In this document: in pieces, positions 23,138-35,533 of the stretch | How the letters are laid out: the number at the start of each line of letters is the position of its first letter | How positions within the stretch are numbered: the stretch's first letter is position 1 | From: Gnetum montanum | Taxonomy: Eukaryota > Streptophyta > Gnetopsida > Gnetales > Gnetaceae | Direction: 5' to 3' | Length of the DNA stretch: 64,000 nt | Assembly: GCA_015680685.1 (NCBI GenBank) | Contig: MNCI01014438.1 | Coordinates: forward strand, 352,238 to 416,237 | The notes under the pieces: model-generated | What the model was told of the DNA's origin: nothing | Database searches by the model: none | What the model saw: the letters and a program-made list of their open reading frames with translations, nothing else | Translations under genes and position numbers: made by a program

Positions 23138-26100
23138 TCATGGGTTGTCCCTGTTTGCATCATCTTCGCCATTTGTTTCTGCATCATTTCCTTTTGCATC
23201 ACCTTCCCTTGTGTTTTCCTCTGCCAATTCTTCATTCCTTCCCTCTACGGGCCCTGTGCCCTCATGTGGAGCCTGCATCATAGGAATGAAGTGGTCAGCT
23301 AAAGTAACACACGCAAGCTACAACATAGCATAAGAATTAATATAGTAGAAAGAAACTAACCTAAGAAGGGCCTACATCTATCTCGAAGGGTATCTGGTCT
23401 AAATTAAGCCTGAGGCAGCACTAGACCTCCTTTGCTATAATGTCCACCCAACGCCTATTGCTTGGTTCAGTGTTCATAACAGCTCTATCCCTTTCAGTAG
23501 TTGTCCACCTTGGTGGTCCTAGAGAAAAGGAGATGGTTGCGGTCTCTCCTATGGGAAGGTCCACTTTCCAGTCAGGAGATTTCGTAACCTTTACCTGCTC
23601 TTTGAATTTGGCATAGGCCTTAGGAGCATTAATGGCATTTACGAATGCTTTATACATAAATGCCTCCATAGCAGTGTCGCTATACAATTTATGATGGGTG
23701 GAATTTTCCACTTTATACATATGTTTATGGTTTTTCTGGGACTACCCCCATTTGTAAACCTTGGTGCTGAAATCTTTCAAATCCTAACACTTCTAGGCTA
23801 ACAAGTCCATTTTCATGTATTGTTCTATTATTTCATGGGTGGATTCAATGTTCTGACACGTGACTATTCAAAATCTAGCGTAATTTATCACAGCTGTATG
23901 CCAGTCCTCATTATTAGTGTCACGGGCTATGAGGAACTCGTTACTCAACTTGAGATCCTCCACCTCGGTGCTCAGGTCAGCCTCCTTTTGCTCAGCTTTT
24001 TGGACCTACTTCCACAAGTCCTCATTGATGTGCTTATACTTCCACAAGGAGCATGCCAAGTGCAAAGCGCATTTACAAGCCTTGTCATATGTGTGATGAG
24101 ACACCTCGATCACTTCAGGTGGGAATGTAGGCATGGAACCAACTTTTAAAGGCTGTGCTAGGTTCCATTTGAGCTGAGAGGCTACCATGACACAAAGAGC
24201 GTAGCAATTGCATTAGCATAGCAAGATTAGCAAACTCAAGAAATTCTAGCATAGCAACATGAGAGCACCTAAAACTACTACTTACCCACTTCAGGGTCCA
24301 CCTACTAAAGGTGACTGATCATGTCGTTGACGATTCCCTGCATGAACTTAAACTTATCAGGGATCTCAGCCCATGGTTCCGCATGAGTCAAAGGGGCTCC
24401 TATGGCATCAAAAATTGTGCCTGTTACATAAATAAACATATTAGCAATGTTCGAAATGGGCTATGAAAAGGTAGACACATTGTCAAACTCACCAACATCC
24501 AATTGCGGTCTCCGTTCTTGCTGATGCAAGATGATGGTGATAGCCTTGGCATAAGTCCCTATCAATTCTGTACGAGCCTCTTCTTCATTTGATGGTGTCT
24601 TTCCTTTTGAGAGACCAGTGTCTTTTTTATTCAAAGGAGACTCTTTTTCATCTCCAAACATGCCCTCCTCTTTAGTAGGAGGATTCTGCCTAATAACGAG
24701 AGCCCTTGCCTTAGCGATAGGAGTTCTTTCCTTCTTGATTGGGACCCTTCTCTCTGAGACTAGGGCCTCCGTCTCTTGATTTGTCACCCTAGTCTTAGGG
24801 GCCAACACCTCTTCATTGTCTTCTTCTTCTTCTTCTTCTTCCTATGCTAGTCAAGAAACATGTTTGCATTAGTCCAAAACAAGTTAGCTTAAAGCAGGTG
24901 CTACACTACGCTACACCACCTAGAGTGGCATAGCGTAGTAGACAATAACAAAGTAGACATTAAACAAAAGCATTTACCAATGGGGGGTTGCATCCTCTAT
25001 AGTTTAAGTTGCAGTTGCCACCCCTCCTCTTCCTTCATGCGAAGGGTTTCCTTAGCTAGAGGAGGCCTCCTCCATTGTAACTTTTTTGTCACAGTCTTGG
25101 CTATGAGATGTTCCCCCTGCGACATGCTACTAGATATAGTAGGGCCCATCTCTCCTACATTGTCTTGGCCATGAAAGTTGTAGGCCACCTGATCCTTAGT
25201 CATCACAGAGAATGACTTCCCAATTATTTCTGGGGGATCTTGGGCTTGGGTGGTCTAGGAGATCTAGTAGATCCATGGTCTAGAAATTTGGTTGTGATTT
25301 TGCATGACCCAGGCTCCATTCTCATGAACCACCAGAAACTCTACAAAATGCTTCAGATAGGCTATGTAAAAGGCATAATGTATATTGGAATGGGACTTCG
25401 ATTTCTTATAGAGTCCAAAGAGTTTAGTCTGCAAGCCTTTACATAGAAACCTAGCCAAGTTGTAACGGGCCCCCTCTTCCATGACCTCATGCATTATCTA
25501 GGCCTGCTCAATCCCCAAGACCTTTCCTTGGGAAAGCAGCTAGGGAAATGCACATGCATGGAAGACAAAGTAAATCTCCCTGGTGGATCCTTCTTTAAGC
25601 TTCTCCATGGGGATCCCCTTTCACTTCTTAGCAATCCCCAACCACTCTTGAATGTCCTTCTTTTGAAGGGTCAGCTCCTTCTTACCCTTTGACCCTATGA
25701 GGATGCCATCGTCAGGGAAACTGAAGAGGTCCATGAATACTTGTTCATTGATTTCAATGACCACCCGCACTCCCTGTATGTGTGTGCGAAAGCAACCCAC
25801 CTTGTCGGAAAAGGAGTCGATTAGGGAGAGCATCTCGGTGGTAGGAACGCTCGGATTTGGGGCTAGGAATAGATCCATAAGCCCAACCTTTTGAATATTC
25901 TGGACCAAGGAGTCCAAAGTTGCACCGTTTATCTAGCGTTGGCTCATATCTACTTCTCTGTACTTGAAGTAGCTGTTTGCCTCTTGTGTCTCAGCGGTTA
26001 CCACCATCAGCTCCTGGGGCTTCTTTGCCCCTATAACAGTTTTCATAAGAAACATTTAGCATAAAAAAGTAGAAAATCTAAAGATTGCAAAGACACTTGA

Positions 26101-27373
26101 GCATGAAACACTTACTGTTTAGCCTACCAGGTCTATACGGTAATAGGAATAGTGGTAGACTAACTAGAACTTGTTCAACGATGATCGGTTTGAAGGGTTG
26201 TGTCCACCCCTCATCCAGCCAACCATACCCCTTGCATTGATCATAGGGAATGAGGTATAGGTATGGGTAGGTGTGGTATTCACCCTCGCATTAACTAATC
26301 ACACTTGCCTGCAGGTTCTTAGCAGAAGAGAACTCCTATAGGGCTATCCATGCTATAGTCAGCAGACTTGGTTGGTTGTGAAGCCCTTCCTTATTAATGT
26401 AGAACCTGGTAACAAAAAAATACTGTTAGCATTTGGCCAATATCGCCAGCATCGAACAACATAGTGGAATAAGGCTACAAAAATCACCCACCAGCACAGT
26501 AAACAATTCCTGGTGGGTTTTGGAAGCACGTTGCCATGTAATGTGAAACAAACAATGTGTTGTAAGAATGGTAGCAGCTATATTCAGGCATGTACCAGAA
26601 CCCCCACTCTTCCATAAGTATTTAGGGAGGAGGAGCATTGGCCATAGGTTTGCTTACGTGACATAGGACCCATGCAATTTCTAAGACAATCAGAATTGGC
26701 CTTAGCCCCATCTTGCACAACACAACCAGCAAGTGTTAGCATCATGTCTAAGTGCAATGCGCATGAAACATAGAAATACCTAGCAGTTCATGAATATAGC
26801 ATAGCATAACCCCCTTTCTACACATAGTGTAGCAAGAACATGACAAAGATAGTGCAGCAAAAATAGCTTAGCATAGCAACAGAGCAATTAATCCTAACAT
26901 GGTGATTAACAATACGGCCCAACAAAACACATGTTGCACTATCACATCACGCATGGACCAACCCTCCTGAGGATCCTACATCACACCATTCGAAAGAAAA
27001 GTAACTTAAACTATCCAAACCCCCACGGTTATGACAACCACAATGGTGGTGATTTAAGCAACCTTGCATGCAACGATGGTGTAGCATTTATGCACCGACC
27101 GTGGCCGAAATGGCAACAGTGGTGATGCAAAGGCCAAAACAATGTGATGACAGAAAACAAAAATGAATAAGACTAGGAGACAAAATGAAAGCAGAGAAGA
27201 ACAAAAAAAATGATAACAGAATTGTGAAAAAATAGAGGAAGCATAGTAGCCTACCAGGTCAATGACGTGTCCTCCTGCACCACGATGCATGCTTGTGTCA
27301 CGTGCCCTAGGGTTTTCTTCACTTCCTCAACCTTTGTGAGCACGAAGTGAGTACGTTCCTTCTTTGGAGCCAT
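23138..27373 (-). pseudogene. Antisense eight-exon gene of element A
   Basis: Predicted exons on the minus strand: 27373-27255, 26711-26488, 26405-26128, 26030-24978, 24846-24493, 24420-24286, 24181-23361, 23298-23138. Exon 1 starts MAPKKERTHF and is 119 nt, as in B. Exon 7 is 821 nt, as in D. Junctions 2/3 (phase 2), 3/4, 5/6 and 6/7 (phase 1) all join in frame. Exon 2 is only 224 nt because about 226 nt of the FCP1/NIF-like region is deleted. What remains has LIVLEIAWVLCH and YNTLFVSHYMATCFQNPPG, with no Asp pair. Exon 4 has VGLMDLFLAPNPSVPTTEML and FMDLFSFPDDGI. Exon 5 begins with a Glu run encoded by a CTT microsatellite. Exon 7 has a coiled coil (WKYKHINEDLW) and GPPRWTTTERDR. The product ends ANRDNP, shared with E. 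Stops are scattered through exons 4-7. Confidence 0.72.
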
Positions 27374-27526
27374 TGTTCTACTTGCAGATTTTTCCTCGTC
27401 GCTATGTAGAAAATCACCTTGCTAGTTGTTAGCACAACCACTCCACTCTCCGAAATCACTTTGTGCTCCGGATATGGGATCTACGCTCTTACGGTGAGAA
27501 TGACAAGCTTACCAGGGTTTAATCCC

Positions 27527-27534
27527 TATTTATG
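27527..27534 (-). promoter_or_regulatory. Candidate TATA box of the antisense gene, element A
   Basis: CATAAATA on the minus strand (GGTCATAAATAGGGATT), about 160 bases before the ATG at 27373. Element E has CATAAATAGGGGTT at the matching place. The similarity of both box and distance is the evidence. Confidence 0.5.
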
Positions 27535-27689
27535 ACCATAATGGTAAAAAAGGGAAACTTGTTGCTTTCTCTCTCCATTTAATGCGGAGTGCACCGTATA
27601 GCGTAGCATGCTCACCACGACATCATAGCACTTTTGGCATTAAAACTTTGAGACGCTCCAAGCTAACTGCTTGCTTTCCCAGAAAATGA

Positions 27690-27708
27690 AATATATATAT
27701 ATATATAT
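27690..27708. repeat. (AT)n microsatellite
   Basis: Nine or so AT dinucleotides between the antisense promoter region and hairpin array 1b of element A. The matching place in E (about 62145-62170) is an A/T run. Confidence 0.85.
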
Positions 27709-27724
27709 GGTTTTTGTTACCAGT

Positions 27725-27991
27725 CTAAAAAGACCTTAAACTAGCAACCCCAGCACAGTTGTGACTTTCGCGGTCCTAAAAGACCTTAAGATAGCATTTT
27801 TAGCGTAGCGTTTCAGTCTCGTTACTGATCTGAAAAGACATTAAACTAGCAATCCTAGCATAGCAGTGACTTTAACAGTCTAAAAAGACCTTAAACTAGC
27901 AACCCTAGTGTAGTTGTAACTTTTGCGGTTTGAAAAGACCTTAATCTAGCATTTTTAGCATAGTGTTTCACTCTCGTTACAGGTCCGAAAA
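27725..27991 (+). repeat. Hairpin array 1b of element A, left part
   Basis: Units such as GGTCT-GAAA-AGACC-TTAAACTAGC, CAGTCTAAAAAGACC and GGTCCTAAAAGACC, spaced about 60 bases apart with AGCGTAG/AGCATAG in the spacers. Element C is inserted in the last unit and the array resumes at 38814. It lies between the start of the antisense gene and pol. Confidence 0.85.
27987..27991. repeat. Target site duplication of element C, left copy
   Basis: GAAAA, identical to 38814-38818. Before insertion the site read AGGTC-CGAAAA-GACCT, so the duplicated bases are the loop of a hairpin unit. Confidence 0.93.
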
Positions 27992-30413
27992 TGTACTGTC
28001 CGAAATCATCGACGTAAGGTTGGAAGAAAAACGAACGCCTAAAGATCTCCGAAGAGATACAATGGACCTTGCCTTCACGTGAGGGTAAGCTAGAAAAACA
28101 AAGGTAGAGTGCCTTGGATGGTCTACACGCAGATCAAACAAGGACTTCCCCTAGCGTATGCAATGGCAGTGCACCAAGTTATCATAAATGAACGTAAACA
28201 AATGCAAACGTAAATGTGGACAAGCGCAAACAAGATGTAAACAACATAAATAGAAAATCATGTAAACTGTAAATATGATTGGCAAAAATGTAACTGTTTT
28301 TATTGATTAAAAATTACAAAGGAGTGCACCGGTTAGAACGTAGTTGTAGAATGATTGTAAGGCAGACATTTAGCCCTAATGTGAAAGGTGTTGCAAATGC
28401 TAGGAGAGTGCAGGTTTCTAGCTCCATGGTGTCTAGCGTGACCAAAAACTTGTTCAGCGTACAGGGTGGTGTGCCCAGGTTTCTTAGCATGACCAAGTTT
28501 GGTGTCTAGTGTTCTATGCTCTTGTGTGTTTAGAATTGCCCCCCTTCTAGATGTTTATGCCCAAAAAATTTCCAACCCCATTTTATTGTGAGATCAGGGT
28601 ATTTATGTAGGTTTGAGCACAGGATTCAAATCTGTGTGGAAGATCCATGGTTACCGGATGCAGGAAATGTAGATTGGGTGATAGGTGTGAACATTTTGAC
28701 CAAATGCATAGAATTTTACAATGTATAGGGCAGTGTCCAAGATCTCTTATGTTGGTGTGCATAATGCCCAGCATAGGAACTTGAAACACTGAAAAAAAAT
28801 GTCAAAAAATGCAAAAAATGTTAATGTACAAGTGTGGATCTGGGTGTCTGGCCTCCGAGTTTGCAGTTCTGTGCTATTTTTGTGTTGCCAAATCCTCCAA
28901 CATGGATGGATTTGGCTCTAATGTGTGTAGTCTATTCTGGAATCAGCATCTAGCATCTAGCATCTAGCGTCCAGAGTCCAGCGTCCAGCGTATGAAAGTG
29001 TTTACGTTGTTGGAAGCATGCTAGTGTGACTAACAACATTTGACCTTAAAATAGTGCATTTTAAACCTATTTTTGACTTTTGAGACCCATTTTTAGAGTG
29101 GATCTACATGCCATGGGTCATGAGGGTTATGTGTGATAAATTTGGGCTAATTTGGATATCGTTTTAGCCCTGTTTTGGTTGATTATGCTGGGCATTACGC
29201 TATGCAACGTCTGAAAAAGTAACCCCAGTTTCACCAAGTGTTTCTGCCCTATTTTGAGCTCATTTTTGGATGCTGATGTCTGTTTATTGATGCCCAACTA
29301 CTGCATACCCTCCAAGGTGGCCTGGGCATTGATTTTGACTCTATTTTATTTCTTTTTAGAGCCTATTTAGTTTGGTCATGATGTGCTTACGCTGTGCAGC
29401 GTGACCAAAGTGTGGCCCCAGCGCAACCAAGCTTAAATGACATGTTTGAAATCCAAATCTTGATTTTCTAAAGATTATGAACATGTAAAATTGTTTCCTA
29501 GCTCCTAGGAGTTGAATTCATGTCAAAATTCTACCTCGAGGTTCCTGAATTAAGCCGTTCTTGTTTGGTCACGTTGTGTTGCATCTGAAAAAGTAACCCT
29601 AGCGTCACCAAGTCAAAATGACATATTTGAGGTTCAAATTTGAAGTTTTTGAAGCCTGTGAATAAGTGCAAGTGTTTTTGGTCCCTTTGGGTTTCTCTAG
29701 TGTCAAATATGTTTCCTAAAACTACTTTTTTTTTCTTTATTTTTGTTTGGTCACACTGTGGTTACGCTGTGTAGCATCTGAAAAAGTAACCCCAGCGTCA
29801 CCAACTGAAAATACCTTATTTAAGGTCAAAATTTTGATTTTCTAGAGGCTAGGAGCTACTAGGGCCTTGGTGAAGGTCATGGGGGGTCCTTGTGCTTGAT
29901 TTCAATATATTTGAACTTAGTTTTGAGGCTCAAAAATTTGGTGATGCTGATCCTTACGCTATGCAGCGTCTGAAAAAGTAACCCCAGCATCACCAACTGG
30001 AAATACCTCATTTAAGGCCCAAATTCTAATTTTTTTGAAGGTTGGGAGTTGCTGAGGGCCTTGGTGAAGGTCATGGGGGGTCCTTGTGCTCAATTTTGGC
30101 CTATTTTGACTCAGTTTTGGGGCTCCAAAAGTTGGTGACGCTGATCCTTACGCTGTGTAGTGTAAGCCAGCATGACCAAAATGTACTTAGCCTGAGCTAG
30201 GCATCTTGAGCCTAGAACTTGTGATTTTGGATGTTGAAAGTTGGTGCAGTCACCTATGGGCCCTGGGGGGACCTTTCCTGTTGAATCATGAACCATCGGG
30301 GGCTGTTTTGGAGGCCTCCAAATTTGGTCATGCTCTAGTCATGCTTAGGTAGCTACATGACTTAACTTGAATGTTGTCTAAAAGTGCTAGGCAAAAATTT
30401 TGTGGTGTTTTCA
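27992..30413 (-). repeat. 3' LTR of element C
   Basis: 2,422 bp, matching 36459-38813. On the minus strand it starts TGAAAACACC at 30413 and ends in CA at 27992. The region 29180-30180 holds four to five modules about 190 bp apart, each with TTACGCTRTGCARCGT, then CTGAAAAAGTAACCCC, then a CACCAA arm, forming a large inverted repeat. A TATA-like CATAAATA lies at 28600-28607 (-). Confidence 0.94.
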
Positions 30414-30428
30414 TTAGTCCCTCTTTGT
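30414..30428 (-). promoter_or_regulatory. Polypurine tract, element C
   Basis: ACAAAGAGGGACTAA on the minus strand, touching the 3' LTR. It differs from that of A and B in the last few bases. Confidence 0.8.
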
Positions 30429-31579
30429 TAATGCTTGGAGGAATCTACCCGAGAGGAATTGATAAATAAGTACAAAACACCACTAGCAACTGGGTATCAA
30501 GCATTGTTCTTTGGCACTTGGCCAAATATCGTTGCACCGTGTTCAGAAGTACATGGGATTAGGAAATGAGGTTTTTAGATGTATAGGGAGAAGGTTTGTT
30601 GTTGTGCGATCATGGATTGATGAAGGGATGATTTTGTTTAACTATGGAAAGGGAAATGATCTTGTGTGAACACATCATGTTGGTCCTTGTCAATAGCCAG
30701 TATCTAGTGGACTTGGGACCAAGGCATGGAATGTGTGTCCTTTGGAGGAATGAGACTCTTGTGTCCTATTTAAGAGAACTCATTGTCACAACCAGAGCCA
30801 CATGGTGAGGTGGTATGTTCTTTGGAGAAACAGGACCCTTGCTAAGTGTCAAATGGAACCTATTGTCAATAGCCAAAGCCATGCGATGATGTGGTGCGAC
30901 ATGATTGCTTGAGACATGAGTGTTTTCTTTCAAGAAAATTGCCTTCCCACCTAGGGCTTGTATGGGAAGAGCCAATGGCCTTATGATGTATTTTTCTCTT
31001 TGATTTTTTATTTGTTATTTTTTGTTGTTGTTTGATATTTTCCTTTCTTTTCTTTTATTTTTTGTTTATTTTTGGAAAGAGCATTTTTTTAGTGTTGTAC
31101 TCGTGCTCGTGTGCTTGTAGTTGTATCATGTGCTATGTTGTGTTGTGGGTTGCAACTGCTTGGAGAGTCATAATATGCCATGGTGTGGTTCAAGTTTTGG
31201 GATGAATGGGATGTATCCAGGAGGTGTAACTGAGTAGGATAGGGAGAACATGTTGGAGAATAAGGGATGCACCAAGAATTGGGATTGTAGTCATGAGTGG
31301 ATTGATTAACCTGGTTGCATGCGTTGGGAACCAATGTGGTACCTTGTCACTATGATGAAGTGCATCTGTGTGTGAACACTTCAAAGTTTCATCCTACAAA
31401 CAAAACTCCAAGAAGACAAGAAGACCACAAGTGATGTTAGCTTAAACACTTCAAACCTAAATGCAATTGGTGGAATGGAGCCACCGTGTGGAGCTTCAAG
31501 CAAGAAAAATGTTGAACAACATCAGTTTTATGTAGCAAGTTCTGATGAACATAGGTGGTTGAATGTAGTAGTAGATCTG
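30429..31579 (-). other. 3' untranslated region of element C, no gene seen
   Basis: 1.15 kb between polypurine tract and hairpin array 2. It contains a T-rich stretch (about 31000-31090) and a short repeated motif on the words CATTGTCA-AGCCA near 30780-30880. Open frames here are short and match nothing in the other elements. Confidence 0.5.
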
Positions 31580-31930
31580 TAGGCCAGTGATGATGTTGCT
31601 AGTGTATAGTCTTAGCGAACTATGATGGATTAGTTTTACATCATAACCCATTGGACGTTGCTAGTTTATTATCGTAGTGGATGATGCCATGCTATTTTAT
31701 AGTCTTGGCAGACTTTGAAGAGGCAAGCTAGTTTATAGTCCTAGCAGACTCTGGCAGATGAGTGTGGAAGGTTAATGTCATGCTAGATGAGTGCTAGTTT
31801 ATTGTCATTTTAGAAAAAGCTATGTGGTGTCAGTTTATCATCATAACGCTAGGATGTTCTATGGTATCATTTTGAAGTCATGATGCTAGGACTTTCTATG
31901 GTATCAGTTTACCATCATGATGCCAAGACG
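31580..31930 (-). repeat. Hairpin array 2 of element C
   Basis: Diverged units. In C sense they include AGTCT-GCCA-AGACT-ATAAAATAGC and AGTCT-GCTA-GGACT-ATAAACTAGC, followed by weaker ones with TAAACTGAT tails. Same unit type as array 2 of A and B. Confidence 0.75.
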
Positions 31931-32084
31931 ATGTGTGGATGCATGCACATACATCTAGGTGATACTGCAAAATAAGAAACTAGAGAACATAATGTCAAGT
32001 AGTAATTGCTGAAAATAGAACCTAAATGCACAAGAAAAATAGAAAACAATGCAAAAGGTGGAAGTTTAGGGCCTTTTTGGACAG

Positions 32085-32172
32085 TGCATGGTGGTTTAAA
32101 GCCGTACCGGGCCGTTGGTTAGTTTAAGGCCTTTTCGGGCCATAGGCTAGTTTAAGGCCTTTTTGGGCTGCA
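32085..32172 (-). repeat. Hairpin array 1 of element C
   Basis: Three units in C sense: AGCCCAAAAAGGCCT, GGCCC-GAAA-AGGCC and CGGCCCGGTACGGCT, each followed by TTAAACTA or TTTAAACCA. They stand between protease and array 2, with the whole antisense gene and pol missing in between. Confidence 0.78.
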
Positions 32173-32414
32173 TGTAAATGCATAAGCTAGTACAATTAAA
32201 ATGAAGGTGATGTATGCACAATGAACAAAGGTAAAGAGTGGGTGGGGATGAGACATATTTTTATCCACAAAAGAGCCTTGATCTTGTGGTTGTTTCCTAG
32301 CCAACTATGGTCTAGGAGGCATGCTAGGTTTTGGTTGCTTTGGGAGGCTTTCAGTTTTTACCACTTTTTTGGGCATTTTAGCTCTAGGTGTTGCATTTTT
32401 TCCATCAAGAGACT

Positions 32415-35400
32415 CTTCCTTCAAGACTTTTGACATGTCTATATTGTGGATGGCTTGAAAGGGAGTGTTATTGCCAGGTATGATGACTTGTCCACCTTCT
32501 TAGGGAAGGTGGATTTCTTGATGTATCGATGAGGAAATGGCTCATTGTTGCGCTAGCCAAGGTCTTCCAAGAATTATGTTAAAACTTGGCATCTCTTCTA
32601 TGATAGTGAACTCCATGCTGGTGGGGAATTATTCTCTTGCCACAAAGGCTAAGTTGATTATGCCCTTAACTGTGACACGTGATCCATTGAAGGATTTTAA
32701 ACATGTGGTTTTCATTAGCATGATCTCATCTACCATGCCTAGTTTGTTGATGATGGAGTATAAAGCTACATTTGTTGCCACACCATCATCAACATGCACT
32801 CTATGAATGGTACATTGTCCAACACGTACGCTAATTGACAGTGGAGCTATTGTAACCTCCCCTCATTCAAGGTTGACTTTAACTGCATCATCGCAAAACG
32901 CTAAGGTGTTTGAACCCAATCCTTGTGGTGTGTGTTGCAAAATCATTGCATTGATGGATTCCTCATTTGTGGTGATGTCCTCCATAATAGGAATGGATGC
33001 TAATGTTTGAGCTGAGGCTTCATGGTGAGCGGCTGAAGTCATGACTAGGTCGTACAAGCTCATCATTGTGTTCTTCTATTTAAGAATTTGTTTTACCTAG
33101 GCTAGTGCAGCTACGAAGTTTGTGTTGTTGGTCATTATGTTGGCTTTGGCTTCCTTCATGTGGGTTGAGGGATGTCCCTCTTGCGTAGAGGGTTTGGGCT
33201 TGGTTTTCTTGAGATTATGGGCAGGGGCCCTAGTGTTTGATTGTTGCTTGCTTGGTGTGGCCTTTGTTTCGACTATGGATGTTGTTCGTTGTTCGTTTGT
33301 CCTCTTCTGCTGCCATTTGGTAGGCTTACCCATGTTGTTGGCAAGGTTGACTCTTGAGGGAGAAGAGGTTGAGACATTGCCTATGGTTGGGCTATGGGTA
33401 GGTGAGGGGCCATTGTGTGGTGGCACCTTTATGAAAAATGGTAGTTTAGGAGGAGTCGTTGGTGTTTGACTAGCTTGTTGTGGTACCTTGATGACAAAAG
33501 GTTTCTTTGCAGTTGTGGTCAGTGGATCATGCCAGTTTAACATCTTAGTAGATGATTGTGGTGGTACTTTGACCACAAAAGGTTTTTCAGGTGCTCGAGG
33601 TGGCACCTGAATGACAATGGGAGGCCTCTTGCTCGTGGAGGCAGAGGGGATCGTTGCCTTGCTGAGAGGCATACGGATAACAAAAGGTTTCCACTTAGGT
33701 TTGGGCTTGCTTCCTATGCTAATGGATTTTATGACATAGGAGGCATTATTTGTGCTAGGTTGACTTAGGGTGTTGATGTTGAGTTGACCCCATTCTATCA
33801 TTGTTTGAAGATCATCCTGTAAGGCATGGCAGTTCTTAGTATTGTAACCAGACATTTGGTGGTAGTGATAGAATTGATCTAACTTGAAGTGTCATGGGAC
33901 CGGGGGCTCGTTTGGTGCTACTAAGGTGGGATTCCTTAGTACCTCACAGTACCTGTAGTATCTTAGGTGGGCATTCTTTGCTACTTTTTTTTATTAGATT
34001 TGCCTTGTTTTAAGGAGTTGCTCTAGTAGTTCAGAGGGTCACATGGGTAGCGGCACATACTTAGAGCGATCCTTACATTGAAAGTTGGGCCTTGGGGTGG
34101 CCCCTGTCGTTGTAGGTGGGTTGGTACTGGTGTTTGTTGTTTTTGTGCTTGTGGCTACAGTTTTCGTTGTTGTCTAGTGTTTGGCAATGTGTTGGTTCTT
34201 GTAAGCCACATAGGTAGGATCATTGCTAGTTTGTGTAGCTTGTTCAATGTCCTTGATATGCATGAAGGCTTGGCTCAACATTTGAGTGCGTAGGTAGTAC
34301 AGTTTTAACTTAACAAATTCATTCACAGCTTCCTTTAGAATTGTAAGAAAATATGTTTTAGGGATGGGCTCATGAAGTTTGTTAAGGGCTATGCTCCATC
34401 GTTGAATGAACTTTTGCACAGGCTCTAGTGGTGCTTGTTTCACTTGTATCAAAGTGTCTAGTATGGCCTTAGGCTTGAGGTTGTACTTAAATCTAATAAT
34501 GAACTGGTGTAACAGATCCTCAAGAGAGGATATGAAGTTACATGACAGGGCTTGGTACCAGTCTAAGGCTATGCCCGTTAATGACATAGCGAACATGCAC
34601 AAGATTGCGTGGGGCCAAGCTTGAAGAAATAGAGTTTCTGATCGAAACATGACCAAGTTAGCATTCAGATCTCCCTTCTTGTTGTACTTGGTTAACTGGG
34701 GCAGTGTGATTCCCTTGGGTAAAGCTAACGGTGGCACTGAAGAGTTAATTGGATCATCGTGGTGGAAGTCCAGTACTTTAACTGCTTCGATGTTGGCGGT
34801 TTTGAGGTGCTTTACCTTGTCAGCTAACACTTGTATCCATTGTTTTGCTTCTACCCACTCTTAAGCAGTACGTAGATTAGTTGGTTGGGGAGATTGTGTC
34901 ATTAGTTGCTGCTATGGAGCAACGTATTATAGGGTGTGGTGCACTAAAGTAAGTGGGTTGTTGAACAAGGGGTGTGGTTCCTTGTCTAGCCACTAACTGT
35001 GGGGTGACACCCTGAATGTGTGGGGCCGATGTAACAAAAGTGGCCTCATGTGTTTGCGCTGGCAACATGTACTAGGTGGACGTGGACATGGGTAGTCCAT
35101 GTTGGGACATCGGTGCTTGCATGCTCATTGATACATGAAGATGAATCGTCTATCCCACGCATGAGTGGAATGATGGATTAACATGATCACAGGGACTAAG
35201 GGTGTGGTATGAATCCTCAAGTTCAGATTGTGCCTCAAAGTCATCTACATCATGTTGGTTTTGGGGCTTCTCAGTGGGTCACCATGTGTTTTGGCTCCTT
35301 GCCAAAAAGAGCTAAGAGATGAGTTGGTGGTGAGGTTCAGAAAGTGGGATGATTTCATATACAGAGGGGATGAATTCATGACCTCCCATGTATATGTGCT

Positions 35401-35533
35401 CAAAGTTTCATTTTTCCTCCTATTCTATGGTGTCAAGGAGAAGGTTGGCCTGAAGCTTCACATAGGTAAAGTTGTATTGTTCCTATGTGAGGATTACGAA
35501 GGTGCATGCGTTAGAGTTCTGAGATGACTCCAT
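32415..35533 (-). pseudogene. gag-pro of element C
   Basis: Starts MESSQNSNACTFV at 35533. The capsid part is recognisable by VLDFHHDDPINSSVP, LTKYNKKGDLNANL and ALDWYQALS (about 34830-34560), and the knuckle region by the CDLFYHYHQMSGYNTKNC type near 33830. A tail of repeated KPFVIKVP blocks spans 33700-33430. The protease has VHVDDGVATNVALYS near 32790 and FNIILGRPWLAQ near 32580. It is clearly more diverged from B than A or E are. The protease C-terminus beyond GGQVIIPG cannot be aligned, so the left end is approximate. Stops are scattered. No pol follows. Confidence 0.85.

Noticed and set aside
23138-27373. Minus-strand frames as chance shadows of sense genes
   Set aside because: No gag or pol lies opposite them in A, B, D or E. 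Exon lengths, phases and protein blocks recur in all four copies.
27690-27708. AT run as the antisense TATA box
   Set aside because: Too far (over 300 bases) from the ATG and not matched in B; the box at 27527 fits all three copies better.
33122-33469. 115-codon plus-strand frame opposite the gag of element C
   Set aside because: A shadow of the gag-pro frame; hydrophobic, low-complexity product with no partner in other copies.
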